Source: Brettanomyces bruxellensis
Lineage: Eukaryota; Ascomycota; Pichiomycetes; Pichiales; Pichiaceae
Reading direction: 5' to 3'
NCBI RefSeq assembly: GCF_011074885.1
Contig: NC_054690.1
Location: forward strand, 253,001 to 317,000
DNA length: 64,000 bases
Shown here: positions 20,000-29,180 of the stretch, piece after piece
How the letters are laid out: every line of letters starts with the position of its first letter
Numbering within the stretch: position 1 is the first letter of the stretch
The notes under the pieces: model-generated
Databases searched by the model: none
What the model saw: only the letters and a program-made list of their open reading frames with translations
What the model was told of the DNA's origin: nothing
Position numbers and translations under genes: made by a program

Positions 20000-22900
20000 T
20001 CACTGCAGCTCACCATACCGCCCCCTGGTCTTGGTAGTGTCGTACTTCCGCACAAGATCACCCTGGCCACGTGTCTGGGAGAAAGCAAAGCCCCTCTGCT
20101 TACGCATCCGGCGGACCTGGCGAACCTTGCGAATGGTGCTCTGGAAAGAGGAGAACTTGGGCCGGTGGTCCTGGATGTGGTACTTCTGGACACGCTGGAC
20201 CTCGTGGTACATCTCTGGGTTCCAGTTGCGCTTGTAGTACTTCCAGAGAAAGTCACGGAGAAGGCAGAGGACCGGGATGACGATGATGGCCAGCCAGTAG
20301 GTCGGGGACCCGTAGACGTAGCGGAAAACACCCCAGTACTCGAGAGAGACGCCTGCACGGGGGGCGATGACGGCGTAGAGCGGGAATGCGATGAGCCACA
20401 TGAGGAAAGAGCCCGGGATGGCGAGCAAGGTGAACTTGGTCCACTGCGAGGAGACGAGGGCGGCCTTTCCGAGTGAGGTGAGGAGGCAGGATGTGTAGAG
20501 TGTGATTCCCACGACCCAGATGTTGGCGATGTTGCCGTCCGGGAGGGCGTTGCCCCGGCGGTAGATGAAAAGCACGGCGAGGAAGATGATGCCGGAGTGG
20601 TAGAAGGCGTTTGCGGCCCAGGCCCAGAAGATCTGGACGTTAAAGAAGTGGCCGTGCTGGCCGAGCGTGTAGAGCCGCGGGTAGCGGAGCAGCATGTCCT
20701 GGGAGATGTACTGGTCGAAGATGCCGATGACGAAAGGTGGGAGGGCCAAGAAGATGACGTTGTACATGGTCAAGGTCCAGGACTCGACGATGGACTGGCC
20801 GGAGAAGCCGTTGCTGAAGGCGAACCAGAACTGGCACATGTAGAGCACGATGTTCTTGTAGAAGGAGTAGAGGATGGCCTGCGAGAGCCGGTGGTAGGAC
20901 CAGGCGCCGTGCACGAGGAGCAACTTGCGGAGGAACCGGAACTGGCCCACGGAGAAGTCTGCAGCCCGGGCTGCCTGCATTCCCTCGAGCCCGCTGATTC
21001 CCACGCCCACGTGTGCGGCCTGGATCATCGAGACGTCGTTTGCCCCGTCGCCGACCGCCAGGAGGATCGCGTTTGTCTTTCTCTTGACGAGCCTGACCAC
21101 GAGGGCCTTCTGCAAGGGCGAGACCCGGCAGCAGAGCACTGCTTTGCAGCGTAGGGCCAGTGCCAGCAGCGAGTCCTCCATCTCGGGCTCTAGGGCGAAT
21201 CCGAGCGACCGCCCGTCGATCACCAGGGCCAGGCTGTCTGTATCTTCCCCCTGGGCCTGCTCCAGGGCACTCAGCTTGTCCGCGATGTTCTCGCGGGTCG
21301 CCTCCCTGGTCTGCTCGTTCACTATCAAAAGATTCATGTCCTCCGAGAGCAACCCACAGCTCATGCCCACGTTTATCGCTGTTTCCTGGCGGTCCCCCGT
21401 CAAAACCCACACCTTGATGCCGGCCTGCTGCATCGCCCGGATCGTCTCGGGAACGCCGTCCTGGAGCTTGTCCTCGATGGCCGTGGCCCCCAGGAGGTGC
21501 AAGTGTGTTTCAATCTGCTCCGCCGCCTCGTCCAGCCGCCGCGACCGGGCCTCCACACTCACCGCGGCCGCCTGGTACACCCGGTTCCACTCCTGGTACT
21601 CCTTCTCGCCCACCACGCGCTCCGCGAGGCACAACGTCCGCAACCCATCCCCGGCAAACGCCTCCAGGTGGGCTGCCGTCGCCTCCACGTACCGTGACTG
21701 GGGCTCGAGCCGGCTGAACACCACACTGTCTGCTCCCTTCACGAACACCCGGATCCGGCCGTCCGGGCACCGGAACACGCAGCTCATTCTCTTCCGCGTC
21801 GAGTTGAACTCGCAGATGTTGAGAAGCTTGAACTCCTGCATCTCGTTTCCCACGCGAATGCCCACACTCGCCGGCTTCCGGACCCGGAACTCGTACCCAA
21901 GGCGCCGGGCCCCTTCCACTAACGCCCCCTCGTCAAGAGACGACGCCTGGTATTTCACGCTGCCGTCCTCCTGCACCTCGGGGATCACCGTGTGGCACGT
22001 GGCAAGGAGTGTGAGGAACATTCTAATGCACGTGGGGTGGTGTTGTAGGTTGTCTTGGGGAGGATCTTCGCTTTCTTTACTTTCTCTTTCTTCTCCTTCT
22101 ATCTCTTCACTCTCTTCTCCTTCCATCTCTTCGTACCCCCTGTACCCAACCTCAACCCCGTCAACAACCCTCGCTGCCTCCCCCTCAGGTATCCGGTCAG
22201 TGTAGCACCGGCCGGCTATCGAGCACGCCCGGAACTCCATCACGTTCCGCGTCAACGTGCCCGTCTTGTCGCTGAAAACGTACCCGATCTGCCCCAACTC
22301 GTCCACCAACGAAGAGGTCCGGGCCACCGTCGGCGTGTCCGTCGGCTCGTAGTACAGGTCGAGGTCGCAGCCTATCAAATACGCCTGGTAGTACTTGATG
22401 ATCTCCACGGTCACGAAGAGCGAGATCGGCACGAGGTTCGAGTAGAGAATCCAGTACGTGAGGATGTCCAGGAAGAACAACCCGGCCTTGTTCGTCTGCT
22501 TCTGGCCCACGTACTCCATCGTGGAAGAGTGTGCCGACAACGTGATGATGTCACCGAGCGACGAAACCACAGAAAGCAGCACCAACAACGCCAAGAGCGC
22601 GAGGATCTGCCGGTTGATGATCCGCTCCATGTCGGTGGTCTTGATCGGGGCAGCCGTGGCATTCTGCATCAGCTTCGAGTCGTGGCCCGTGAAAATCGCC
22701 ACCCCTTGCACCCACCGCGTGTTCTTCACCGTGGCCCCGCGGAGGAGCACCTGGTCCGGCGAGAGGGCCACCACGGGGCCCCCAGCAACGTACAGCGTGC
22801 CCTCGTACGTGTACAAGCTGCTGTTGGGCTGCTCCCCGACAATCCGGCCCTCCAAACGCGAAATCTCCCCCGGGCTCACCATCCCGGCCGTCTCCTGCCG

Positions 22901-23794
22901 CGCCTGCTTGATCTTCAAGTTCGTCTCCCCGTCCAAGTTCGCCGTCTCCACGTAGCAGAGCCCGTCGGGCTCCGAAGTCGACAAAATCACCATGTCCGCC
23001 GGCACAGCCTCGCCCTCTTGCACTTTCACCACCTGCCCGACCCGCACATCCGTCCACCGCCGCGACACGAAGTCCGCCAGCCCCACGTCCAGGATGTCCG
23101 CCCGTGATTGGTTCAATTCTTCGTCCGCAGCCCGCCGTTTCAGGTCCTCGTGGACTTCCTTCACTGCTGAGACTGCAATCACCACTGCCAACGTGCCGAT
23201 CGTCGTGTACCGACCCGTCGGCGACACCGTCGGCACCTGCTGGATCAACGACGTGAACAAGAAGAACACGTTTGCGTACTTTGAGAACTGCTCCGCCAGG
23301 AATTTCGGCAAGAACGTCACCGCGTTGTACTTTGCTGTGGAAACCCGGTTATCGCAGAACTGCTCGTTGTTCTGGCTTGAATTCACAAACACCTCCCTGG
23401 TCCCCTGCCTGCTTTCTGCATCCTGCTTTCTGCCGTGGTCTGTAATGCTCTTTATCCGCCCGAAAAGATGCGATGCCCATGTCTTGAGGGAGTGGTGGGA
23501 TGTGTTCAATTCATTTGCTCTATCATTGCCTCTGATACTTCTATCTCCGTTTCTATTTTCATTTCTATTGCCACTTCTATCTCCACTTCTACGTCCATTT
23601 CTAACTCCTCCCCCCTCCTCAAACGGATTCGCACTATTCCCCATATCATCCATGCTCACCTCATCCATATCTCCCCCATTCACCTCATCTCCTCCCCCGC
23701 CATCTGCAAACGGGTCCATCTCATCCATCTGTATGTCCTCCCCAAAAAAATCATCGTCATCTATCACAAACTGGCTTCCCTTCCTGTAACTCAT
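20000..23794 (-). CDS. DRS2: P4-ATPase aminophospholipid flippase, Drs2 type
   Basis: This trans-Golgi flippase moves phosphatidylserine and phosphatidylethanolamine to the cytosolic leaflet, with a Cdc50-type partner, for vesicle budding. The 1264 residues carry an acidic N-terminus, CDNRVSTAKYNAVTFLPKF (148-166) and the QQ of TSLIQQVPT in TM1, characteristic of the Drs2 group. Catalytic motifs are DGET (288-291), DKTGTLT with the phosphorylated Asp509, KGAD, DKLQDGVP, and GDGAND (915-920). Later membrane segments and a basic C-terminal tail (KVRQVRRMRKQRGF) are as in Drs2, whose tail is regulatory. An acidic insert (about 554-578, EEMEGEESEEIEGEERE) lies between the P and N domains and comes from simple-sequence DNA. 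The gene is more GC-rich than its neighbours, which creates several long antisense ORFs. Confidence 0.95.
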   Translation of the reverse strand: MSYRKGSQFVIDDDDFFGEDIQMDEMDPFADGGGGDEVNGGDMDEVSMDDMGNSANPFEEGGGVRNGRRSGDRSGNRNENRNGDRSIRGNDRANELNTSHHSLKTWASHLFGRIKSITDHGRKQDAESRQGTREVFVNSSQNNEQFCDNRVSTAKYNAVTFLPKFLAEQFSKYANVFFLFTSLIQQVPTVSPTGRYTTIGTLAVVIAVSAVKEVHEDLKRRAADEELNQSRADILDVGLADFVSRRWTDVRVGQVVKVQEGEAVPADMVILSTSEPDGLCYVETANLDGETNLKIKQARQETAGMVSPGEISRLEGRIVGEQPNSSLYTYEGTLYVAGGPVVALSPDQVLLRGATVKNTRWVQGVAIFTGHDSKLMQNATAAPIKTTDMERIINRQILALLALLVLLSVVSSLGDIITLSAHSSTMEYVGQKQTNKAGLFFLDILTYWILYSNLVPISLFVTVEIIKYYQAYLIGCDLDLYYEPTDTPTVARTSSLVDELGQIGYVFSDKTGTLTRNVMEFRACSIAGRCYTDRIPEGEAARVVDGVEVGYRGYEEMEGEESEEIEGEERESKESEDPPQDNLQHHPTCIRMFLTLLATCHTVIPEVQEDGSVKYQASSLDEGALVEGARRLGYEFRVRKPASVGIRVGNEMQEFKLLNICEFNSTRKRMSCVFRCPDGRIRVFVKGADSVVFSRLEPQSRYVEATAAHLEAFAGDGLRTLCLAERVVGEKEYQEWNRVYQAAAVSVEARSRRLDEAAEQIETHLHLLGATAIEDKLQDGVPETIRAMQQAGIKVWVLTGDRQETAINVGMSCGLLSEDMNLLIVNEQTREATRENIADKLSALEQAQGEDTDSLALVIDGRSLGFALEPEMEDSLLALALRCKAVLCCRVSPLQKALVVRLVKRKTNAILLAVGDGANDVSMIQAAHVGVGISGLEGMQAARAADFSVGQFRFLRKLLLVHGAWSYHRLSQAILYSFYKNIVLYMCQFWFAFSNGFSGQSIVESWTLTMYNVIFLALPPFVIGIFDQYISQDMLLRYPRLYTLGQHGHFFNVQIFWAWAANAFYHSGIIFLAVLFIYRRGNALPDGNIANIWVVGITLYTSCLLTSLGKAALVSSQWTKFTLLAIPGSFLMWLIAFPLYAVIAPRAGVSLEYWGVFRYVYGSPTYWLAIIVIPVLCLLRDFLWKYYKRNWNPEMYHEVQRVQKYHIQDHRPKFSSFQSTIRKVRQVRRMRKQRGFAFSQTRGQGDLVRKYDTTKTRGRYGELQ

Positions 23795-24647
23795 GCTGTA
23801 CTTATATCTCTTCCCAGCTTTAGTGTTTTAATGCTGCAAATTCCAGTCTGCTATCAATTGTTTGCCTGAGTTTCTGCAGCCTTCTGATTCTGCTCAACTT
23901 GATCCCTGAATTGTGCAATCTTGTTGTTTATCACCTATCTTCAGTTGCCTGCCAATAAAAATACTCCTCCCATGTACGAGCGAGCATTGGGCACGTTTAG
24001 TTTTTTTTGGTCTTAAATTTCCCGGCTGTGATAAATATCCCTACAAATTATATATATATCTCGAATCTTATCAAACTATTCTTTTTACTTATACGCTATT
24101 CCTGCTTCTATTTGTATCTTTTATTTGTATATTTACTTTTATTTCCATTCCTTTATTTTAATTGTATATCTACTTCTACCCCTCTTTTATTTGTATATTT
24201 ACTTTTATTCCCCTTCCTATATTTTAATTGTATATCTACTTCTACTCCTCTTTTACTTGTATATCTACTTATATTCCTGTTCCTGCTTCCTATTTAAATT
24301 ATATTTCTAGTCTTACCCATTCCCTTCATTTTCTCCTAATCCTACTTATTCCCTTTCATTTATATTCCTTTTACTTCTATTTATCTCCATATTCTACCCC
24401 TATTTCCATCCATTTCTATCTCTTCCTGATCTTATCTTTTCTCACTTTTATTTGTATTCACTCCTACTCCTATTCACTCCTACTCCTATTCTATTCTATT
24501 TCCTCATATTTTTACTCTATTTCCACTCTGTACTACTTTGTTCTATTTCATTTTACCCACCCCCACCTACTCCCAATACCTATAACACATAATCAATTAG
24601 AGTGCTTATATAGATGTATAGAAATTACTACAGACTTCTCATCACAT
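23795..24647. repeat. DRS2 5' / RPL32 3' spacer with 66-bp tandem repeat in pyrimidine-rich DNA
   Basis: The first 250 bases are DRS2 promoter and leader (minus strand). From 24123 a 66-bp unit (starting ATTTGTATATTTACTTTTAT) is repeated: 24123-24188 and 24189-24254, with a third partial copy to about 24290. The rest, to about 24580, is degenerate TTTAT/CTACT pyrimidine-rich sequence. Open frames here are low-complexity translations (Tyr, Ile, Ser, Leu) and not genes. Confidence 0.75.
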
Positions 24648-25040
24648 TTATGCCTCCAAAGTCAATCTTCCCTTTGGATTGGTAACCTTAACACCAATAG
24701 CCTTGGCTCTGGCCAAAAGAGTAACTCTGTGCTTGGCAGAAACGTTGTGGGCAATCTCAGCAGCGTACAACTTGTTGTTCATCAACAATGCATCCAACTC
24801 CTTTATGTTTCTGACTGTGATAACCTTCTGTCCGTGAACGTTCAAGAACTTGGTCTTCTTGTTGGATCCGTAACCGATCTTTGGAGCGTAAACGGTACCT
24901 CTGAATCTTCTTCTGATACGGGAGTCAATACCCTTTTGAAGTCTCCAGTTCTCATCCACTCTCTTGAAGCGGTCAGACTGGTGTCTCTTGAACTTCTTTG
25001 TGTTCTTCTTCACAATCTTAGGAGTTAATCTTGGAGCCAT
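24648..25040 (-). CDS. RPL32: 60S ribosomal protein eL32
   Basis: The 130-residue ribosomal protein is full length: [20 protein letters not shown], then [34 protein letters not shown], and the conserved end [12 protein letters not shown]. It binds 25S rRNA in the large subunit. The ATG directly abuts a splice acceptor (see the intron entry), so the 5' UTR is very probably spliced. A pyrimidine-rich 3' flank separates it from DRS2. Confidence 0.97.
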   Translation of the reverse strand: MAPRLTPKIVKKNTKKFKRHQSDRFKRVDENWRLQKGIDSRIRRRFRGTVYAPKIGYGSNKKTKFLNVHGQKVITVRNIKELDALLMNNKLYAAEIAHNVSAKHRVTLLARAKAIGVKVTNPKGRLTLEA

Positions 25041-25384
25041 CTGTATAAAACGTTCGTTAGTTAGTATTTGCTTCTTTAAATCAATTCTACACTTGTGAGA
25101 TGCTTCTGAATGCTGTTTGTGTCTTTCTTCAATATTTCAACTGATACTCTGCCAAATTGTAGTTACCACTCGTTCAATTCTTTCCGCTTGTTTGCCTTGT
25201 CCCCCATGATCTATTAATGGCAACCTTCATGCAACTACTATATTCTAGCTCGCATAGACTGCACTTCGAATTGCTTTCCTGCTCATTTGTATATCTGCTG
25301 TTTTAATCTCATAAATATCCACATCGAATCACAAAGCATCCCCCAAAGAATCTCATCTGTAACATGTAATCTCCTCCAACATAC
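25041..25384 (-). other. Probable intron in the RPL32 5' leader
   Basis: On the minus strand the sequence TACTAAC (plus 25060-25066) is followed about 20 bases later by ACAG directly before the RPL32 ATG; this is a textbook yeast branch point and acceptor. A GTATGT donor candidate lies at plus 25379-25384, giving an intron of 344 nt. Branch point and acceptor are clear; the donor is my best choice and less sure. No coding exon upstream is needed because the eL32 N-terminus is complete. Confidence 0.65.
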
Positions 25385-25825
25385 TTTTATAGTTACTTTT
25401 GTCGATCAACACCTTATAAAAGGTCTTTTGTTCTGGTATCAGTTAATATGAATGAAGATGCTTGATTTGTTTGAAATACTCAGCTTGTATTCCTATCGCT
25501 GTGCAGGTATGAAATTTTTTGGTGCGAAAAAAAAAAAATTTCATGATACTCGAGCTCGCTCCTATCCATTACTTTCTTCCGCTTGCCCATTCCTGCACCC
25601 TCGAATTTTTATTCGCGCCTCTTGCCGGTTAGTCGCGCACACCTCAGACCACCATGGCCTCTTTTTCTTCCTTCTCATTTGGGTAGCCCTATGCCCTGTC
25701 ACGTGATGAGGGGAGAAGAGAAAGAAATAAGGAAATAAATAACATCCGCGCTTAAATACAAAGCACATACTCTGGACAGTCAAAACAATTTAGTTTACTT
25801 AGCAATTATTGGAGATCTGGCAACC
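25385..25825. promoter_or_regulatory. RPL32/ROX3 divergent promoter region with a CACGTG site
   Basis: The region between the two divergent genes holds TCACGTGA (25699-25706), a Cbf1-type E-box, followed by GATGAG, the core of the PAC element. GAAATTTTTT and AAAAATTTC RRPE-like blocks lie at about 25510-25542. TATAAAA-type sequences near 25385-25391 and 25414-25420 (minus strand) could serve RPL32. Functional assignments are inferred from motif matches. Confidence 0.4.
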
Positions 25826-26335
25826 ATGTCGTCTGAGGTGGCTGATAACAATGGATGCGAGGAGAGTACAGGGGATGAGTATTATTACATAGATAAAAAT
25901 CAGCATTATGAGACGTTAAAGCCATCATTAAGAACAGATGTTATCAGAGATTATGGATTGTTGGAACTTGCCGAATCTGTTGCACGGACAAATCCGGATG
26001 GGACCAAAGGTGTGAAGCTTCGCAAATCGTATAAAAGTCATATAGCGGATTTGCCTGGTAAGTACACCATTCCGAAGGGTACGACACTTTCTCCAATTAT
26101 ATGTGTTCCGGATAATCCAGATATGATCCAACCTGAAATAAAGCCGTTTGAAATCGAACGATTGAAGCGTCTCTTCAACTTTGAGAAGAGTTCTGTTAAC
26201 GGGATCCCTGGATTTGATGCCAGTAAGTTGGCCATTGGAAGTAGCGACTTCTCAGATAAGAATAGAAAGAGAATGTCATCACCAGATGAGAGGTCAGATT
26301 TGAAGAGGCGTCATGTTCGTGTGAAGTTTGATTGA
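25826..26335 (+). CDS. ROX3: Mediator complex head subunit Med19/Rox3
   Basis: The 169-residue nuclear protein matches Med19: an N-terminal acidic segment with YYYIDKNQHYE, a central DLIRDYGL-like helix (DVIRDYGLLELAESVART), and the family signature LRKSYKSHIADLPGK (about 72-86). Then comes a Pro-rich stretch and the C-terminal basic segment KRRHVRVKFD. Med19 links the Mediator head and middle to activators. It is shorter than the Saccharomyces protein (~220), mainly in low-complexity parts. Confidence 0.88.
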   Translation: MSSEVADNNGCEESTGDEYYYIDKNQHYETLKPSLRTDVIRDYGLLELAESVARTNPDGTKGVKLRKSYKSHIADLPGKYTIPKGTTLSPIICVPDNPDMIQPEIKPFEIERLKRLFNFEKSSVNGIPGFDASKLAIGSSDFSDKNRKRMSSPDERSDLKRRHVRVKFD

Positions 26336-26607
26336 GTGAGTTTGGTGAGGTTGGATTGTGTGGAATGGGTTTTTATTTATGGCTTTATCGATGTGTAATT
26401 CTTTTCTAATGTATGACGGATTTGTATTACGTAACCGTGTAGATTGAGGTGAGTGGATAGAGAGAGATAATACTGCTTAGGTAATGCTGGCAGAGTGCAT
26501 TGCAAAGCAATGGAGGGTATAATGAAGGAGATGTTATGGGACAAGTCGTGTTGTAGGTAGAAGAGCAACGACAAGTGTATAAAGCTGGATATCCTCATGT
26601 GTTTATG
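26336..26607. other. ROX3 3' flank
   Basis: GT- and AT-rich sequence without an ORF of note; probably holds the ROX3 transcript end. Confidence 0.4.
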
Positions 26608-26800
26608 TTAAAGTTAGTGTTACTAGATTTATACAGTACTTCGATATTTATTGTAGTATGTAATAAAGAGTATGTATAATGATATACAAAAGGGAATATC
26701 CTCACTTTATATAGATGTAGTTCTCGTATTAATCAGATAATATAACAATACCATCATTCCTTACTTGAACTCCATTGTTCGAGAGCTTCATTGTTTTGAC
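26608..26800. repeat. Dispersed relic repeat, copy A
   Basis: The segment starts TTAAAGTTAGTGTTACTAGA and contains GATATTTATTGTAGTA, followed by AGGGAATATC and CTTTATATAG and an ATTGTT-containing tail. The same blocks in the same order and orientation occur at 53390-53570, and more weakly at 53619-53790. Size and AT-rich degenerate nature would fit solo LTR remnants, but no clear TG...CA ends or target duplication were found. Confidence 0.6.
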
Positions 26801-26892
26801 AGTTTATAACTTATAAACATGTTATATGCTACAATAAATATTGAAACTACATTAATGGTAATTTCAACTTTAGCGGGTATTTTCGTCTTTGG

Positions 26893-26969
26893 TATTTTGT
26901 ATTTTGTATTTTGTATTTTGTATTTTGTATTTTGTATTTTGTATTTGGTATTTGGTATTTGGTATTTGG
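26893..26969. repeat. 7-bp microsatellite in two homogeneous blocks
   Basis: Seven copies of TATTTTG (26893-26941) are followed without gap by four copies of TATTTGG (26942-26969). Small ORFs overlapping it are translations of the repeat. Confidence 0.95.
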
Positions 26970-27578
26970 TATTATTGATGAAGACACGCGTAACAGATTT
27001 GTGAAAATCTTGGAGAAAGAGGATTGCATCTGGCTGGAGTGGATAAACTACAGAATAATAATTGAGGCGGAGAAAGAGGTATTGTGGGGATATAGTGGGT
27101 GGTTGTTGAATTTGCAAAGCACCCAGTTGCATTTATATCACCGGAAACCAATTACTCCAGCCTTGAAAGAGATGGTTGAGGTAAAACATAAAACGATGAC
27201 ATGGGAGCAGCATACCGGATAGAGGAGGAGTAGGGTTTGGATGCATTAGGCAACCGCGAGGAAGAATAAGATTAGGGAAAATTTTTCAGGTGAGAAAAAA
27301 AAATATATATATTTAAAATTAATAAAAAGCAGAACACGAGGAATGAAAAGGGTGAGGCGTGAGAGATCGAAGGGCAAGCATAAGGGAGCATTGAGTGAAT
27401 CAGGCATCACACAAGGAAAATTGCCAGGTACAGAAACAGCAGTACAGGCATCAGGCGGATTGAGCTAGCGAAATACGCACAGAGTGGATTTGTTTAACTA
27501 AGAGCAGATCAACGGTACAAAACAGACAAAGCAGAAACAATCAGAGGAGAAACAAACAAGCAGACAGAGAACATTAAG
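26970..27578. promoter_or_regulatory. TIF3 upstream region with an RRPE-like element
   Basis: GAAAATTTTTCAGGTGAG near 27279-27296 combines an RRPE-type core with a PAC-like end. It is followed by an A run and ATATATAT, about 270-300 bases before the TIF3 ATG. The leader before the ATG is A-rich (many AAACAAACAAG-type stretches), as is usual for well-translated yeast mRNAs. A small open frame over the microsatellite and up to 27222 ends with ordinary-looking residues, but there is no recognisable family. Confidence 0.4.
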
Positions 27579-29180
27579 ATGCCAAAGAAAGGAGTTACGA
27601 TGGACTTGGGGTCATTCCTCAAGGACGACCAGTTTGGAGGCGACTCGTGGGCGGACGATTTCAACATGGATGACCTCAGCGTTGATTTGACTGCGGGTGC
27701 AGGGGCCAAAGCAGCAACTGGAGGAGAAAGGGAGCGGGAATTCGGATCGAGGGGTGCATCACGCAGGGAGGCGATGGGCGGAGCCGGGAGGTTTGGCAGC
27801 CGGGAGCGCGAGGAGTACCCGGTGCCTGATGAGCCACCGTTCACGGCCCGTGTGAACAACCTAGCACACGAGATGGACGAGTCGGAGTTGTACGAGTTGT
27901 TTGTTGAAGGGCTGGGCTTGAAAGCAGCCAAGGAGGAGATCACGGACTTCTACGCGCCCAAGGACCGGGCGACCGGGCAGCTCCGCGGGTTTGCGTTTGT
28001 GACGTTTGCCGAAAAGGCGTTATTGGAGCAGGCGTTGACACTCAGCCCAACGGAGCTTGCCGGGAGAACAGTTTACATTTCGGTTGCAGCACCGGACCGG
28101 CGGGGTGGCATGGGCATGGGCATGGGGTCTCACCGGGGAGGCCGGATGCCGAACGAGCCGGAGCCCGTGCTGGACTTTGGGGCTGCCCGGGACACGCAGG
28201 AGTCGCAGCCGGCTCAGCAGGGCATGCCACCGCGGCGTGGTAGCCGGGCCCCACGGGGCCCCCAGGAGCCGGAGCCCGTGTTGGACTGGGGGGCCGCCCG
28301 GGACACCAGGGAGAGTGTTCCTGCCCGCGAGGACAGCCGGGGAGGCCGGCGGTTTGGCACGGAGTTCCGTGAGCGGCGTGAGCGGAGCGAGAGGGAGCCC
28401 GAGAGGGAGTTTGACTTCGGTGCAGCCCGCGAGACCACCGAGCAGCCGCCTGCCCCGGCACCGGGCCGGTCGTTTGGCCGCGGTAGGGAGGAAAGAGAGC
28501 CCCGTAAGCCTCGGGAACCCTCCCCGGAGCTCGACTGGGGTGCCGCCAGGGGCTCCCAGGCGCAGCAGCCCCGGCAGAGAGCCTCACCGGGCGTCTACCG
28601 GCCGCCACGCCACGAGAGGAAGTTTTTCAGGCGGGACGACGATGACAGTGGCGAGGTGGACTTTGCCGCGGCCAGAAATTCGCAGGAGGCCGCACCTGCC
28701 GGCAGAAGGCAGCCATCTTCCGCCTCATCGACCACAGAAAGCGAGTCGTCGACGCGTGAGGGAAGCCGGTCGTTCAGCTCGAGATCCAGCCGAGAGAGGA
28801 AGTTCCGGACCTCGAAGCCCGACGAGACCCCGGAGATCGACTGGTCGAACGTCCGTGGCTCCGGCCTGGGCGAATTGGCTGCCCGGAGGAAGTCCCGGGC
28901 AAAGTTTGGCCGTAATGACAGAAGAAGGGGCAGGCAGGAGATGCAAGAGTCTAAGAGAGAGGGTCAAAATAAGAGAGAGTCGCAAGATTCTAAGAGAGAG
29001 CCTCAAGATTCTAAGAGAGAGTCCCACGATGGCCCTACCAAGTCCCGCTACGAGCTTCTAAACCTGGCCGGAGATGATGAAGAAGATGATGAGGTTTCGG
29101 CCAATCTAGAAGCCGTGGCCAAGAAGACTGCCAACCTCTCTCTAGAGGGAGACGGCTGGGAGGTTGCAGGCAAGAAATGA
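27579..29180 (+). CDS. TIF3: Translation initiation factor eIF4B
   Basis: This 533-residue RNA-binding factor stimulates eIF4A and mRNA recruitment. The N-terminal signature is MDLGSFLKDDQFGGDSWADD. One RRM spans about 86-168 (FTARVNNLAHEMDESELYEL ... GQLRGFAFVTF). At least six imperfect repeats follow, each centred on an acidic-aromatic core: VLDFGAARDTQES, VLDWGAARDTRES, FDFGAARETTEQ, LDWGAARGSQAQ, VDFAAARNSQEA, IDWSNVRGSG. This is the repeat region known from yeast Tif3. A Lys/Glu/Ser tract with three QDSKRE-type units and an acidic tail end the protein. High local GC gives a long spurious ORF in another frame. Confidence 0.94.
   Translation: MPKKGVTMDLGSFLKDDQFGGDSWADDFNMDDLSVDLTAGAGAKAATGGEREREFGSRGASRREAMGGAGRFGSREREEYPVPDEPPFTARVNNLAHEMDESELYELFVEGLGLKAAKEEITDFYAPKDRATGQLRGFAFVTFAEKALLEQALTLSPTELAGRTVYISVAAPDRRGGMGMGMGSHRGGRMPNEPEPVLDFGAARDTQESQPAQQGMPPRRGSRAPRGPQEPEPVLDWGAARDTRESVPAREDSRGGRRFGTEFRERRERSEREPEREFDFGAARETTEQPPAPAPGRSFGRGREEREPRKPREPSPELDWGAARGSQAQQPRQRASPGVYRPPRHERKFFRRDDDDSGEVDFAAARNSQEAAPAGRRQPSSASSTTESESSTREGSRSFSSRSSRERKFRTSKPDETPEIDWSNVRGSGLGELAARRKSRAKFGRNDRRRGRQEMQESKREGQNKRESQDSKREPQDSKRESHDGPTKSRYELLNLAGDDEEDDEVSANLEAVAKKTANLSLEGDGWEVAGKK

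Noticed and set aside
20925..23107. Long plus-strand ORFs (426 and 350 codons) over the 20.9-23.1 kb region
   Set aside because: They are antisense to DRS2, whose catalytic motifs are all intact; GC-rich codon use removes stop codons from other frames. Compositions are Arg/Ser/Pro-biased without motifs.
28057..29061. 334-codon ORF in another frame of TIF3
   Set aside because: It is a shadow of the GC-rich repeat region of eIF4B; its Arg/Pro/Gly composition has no domain.
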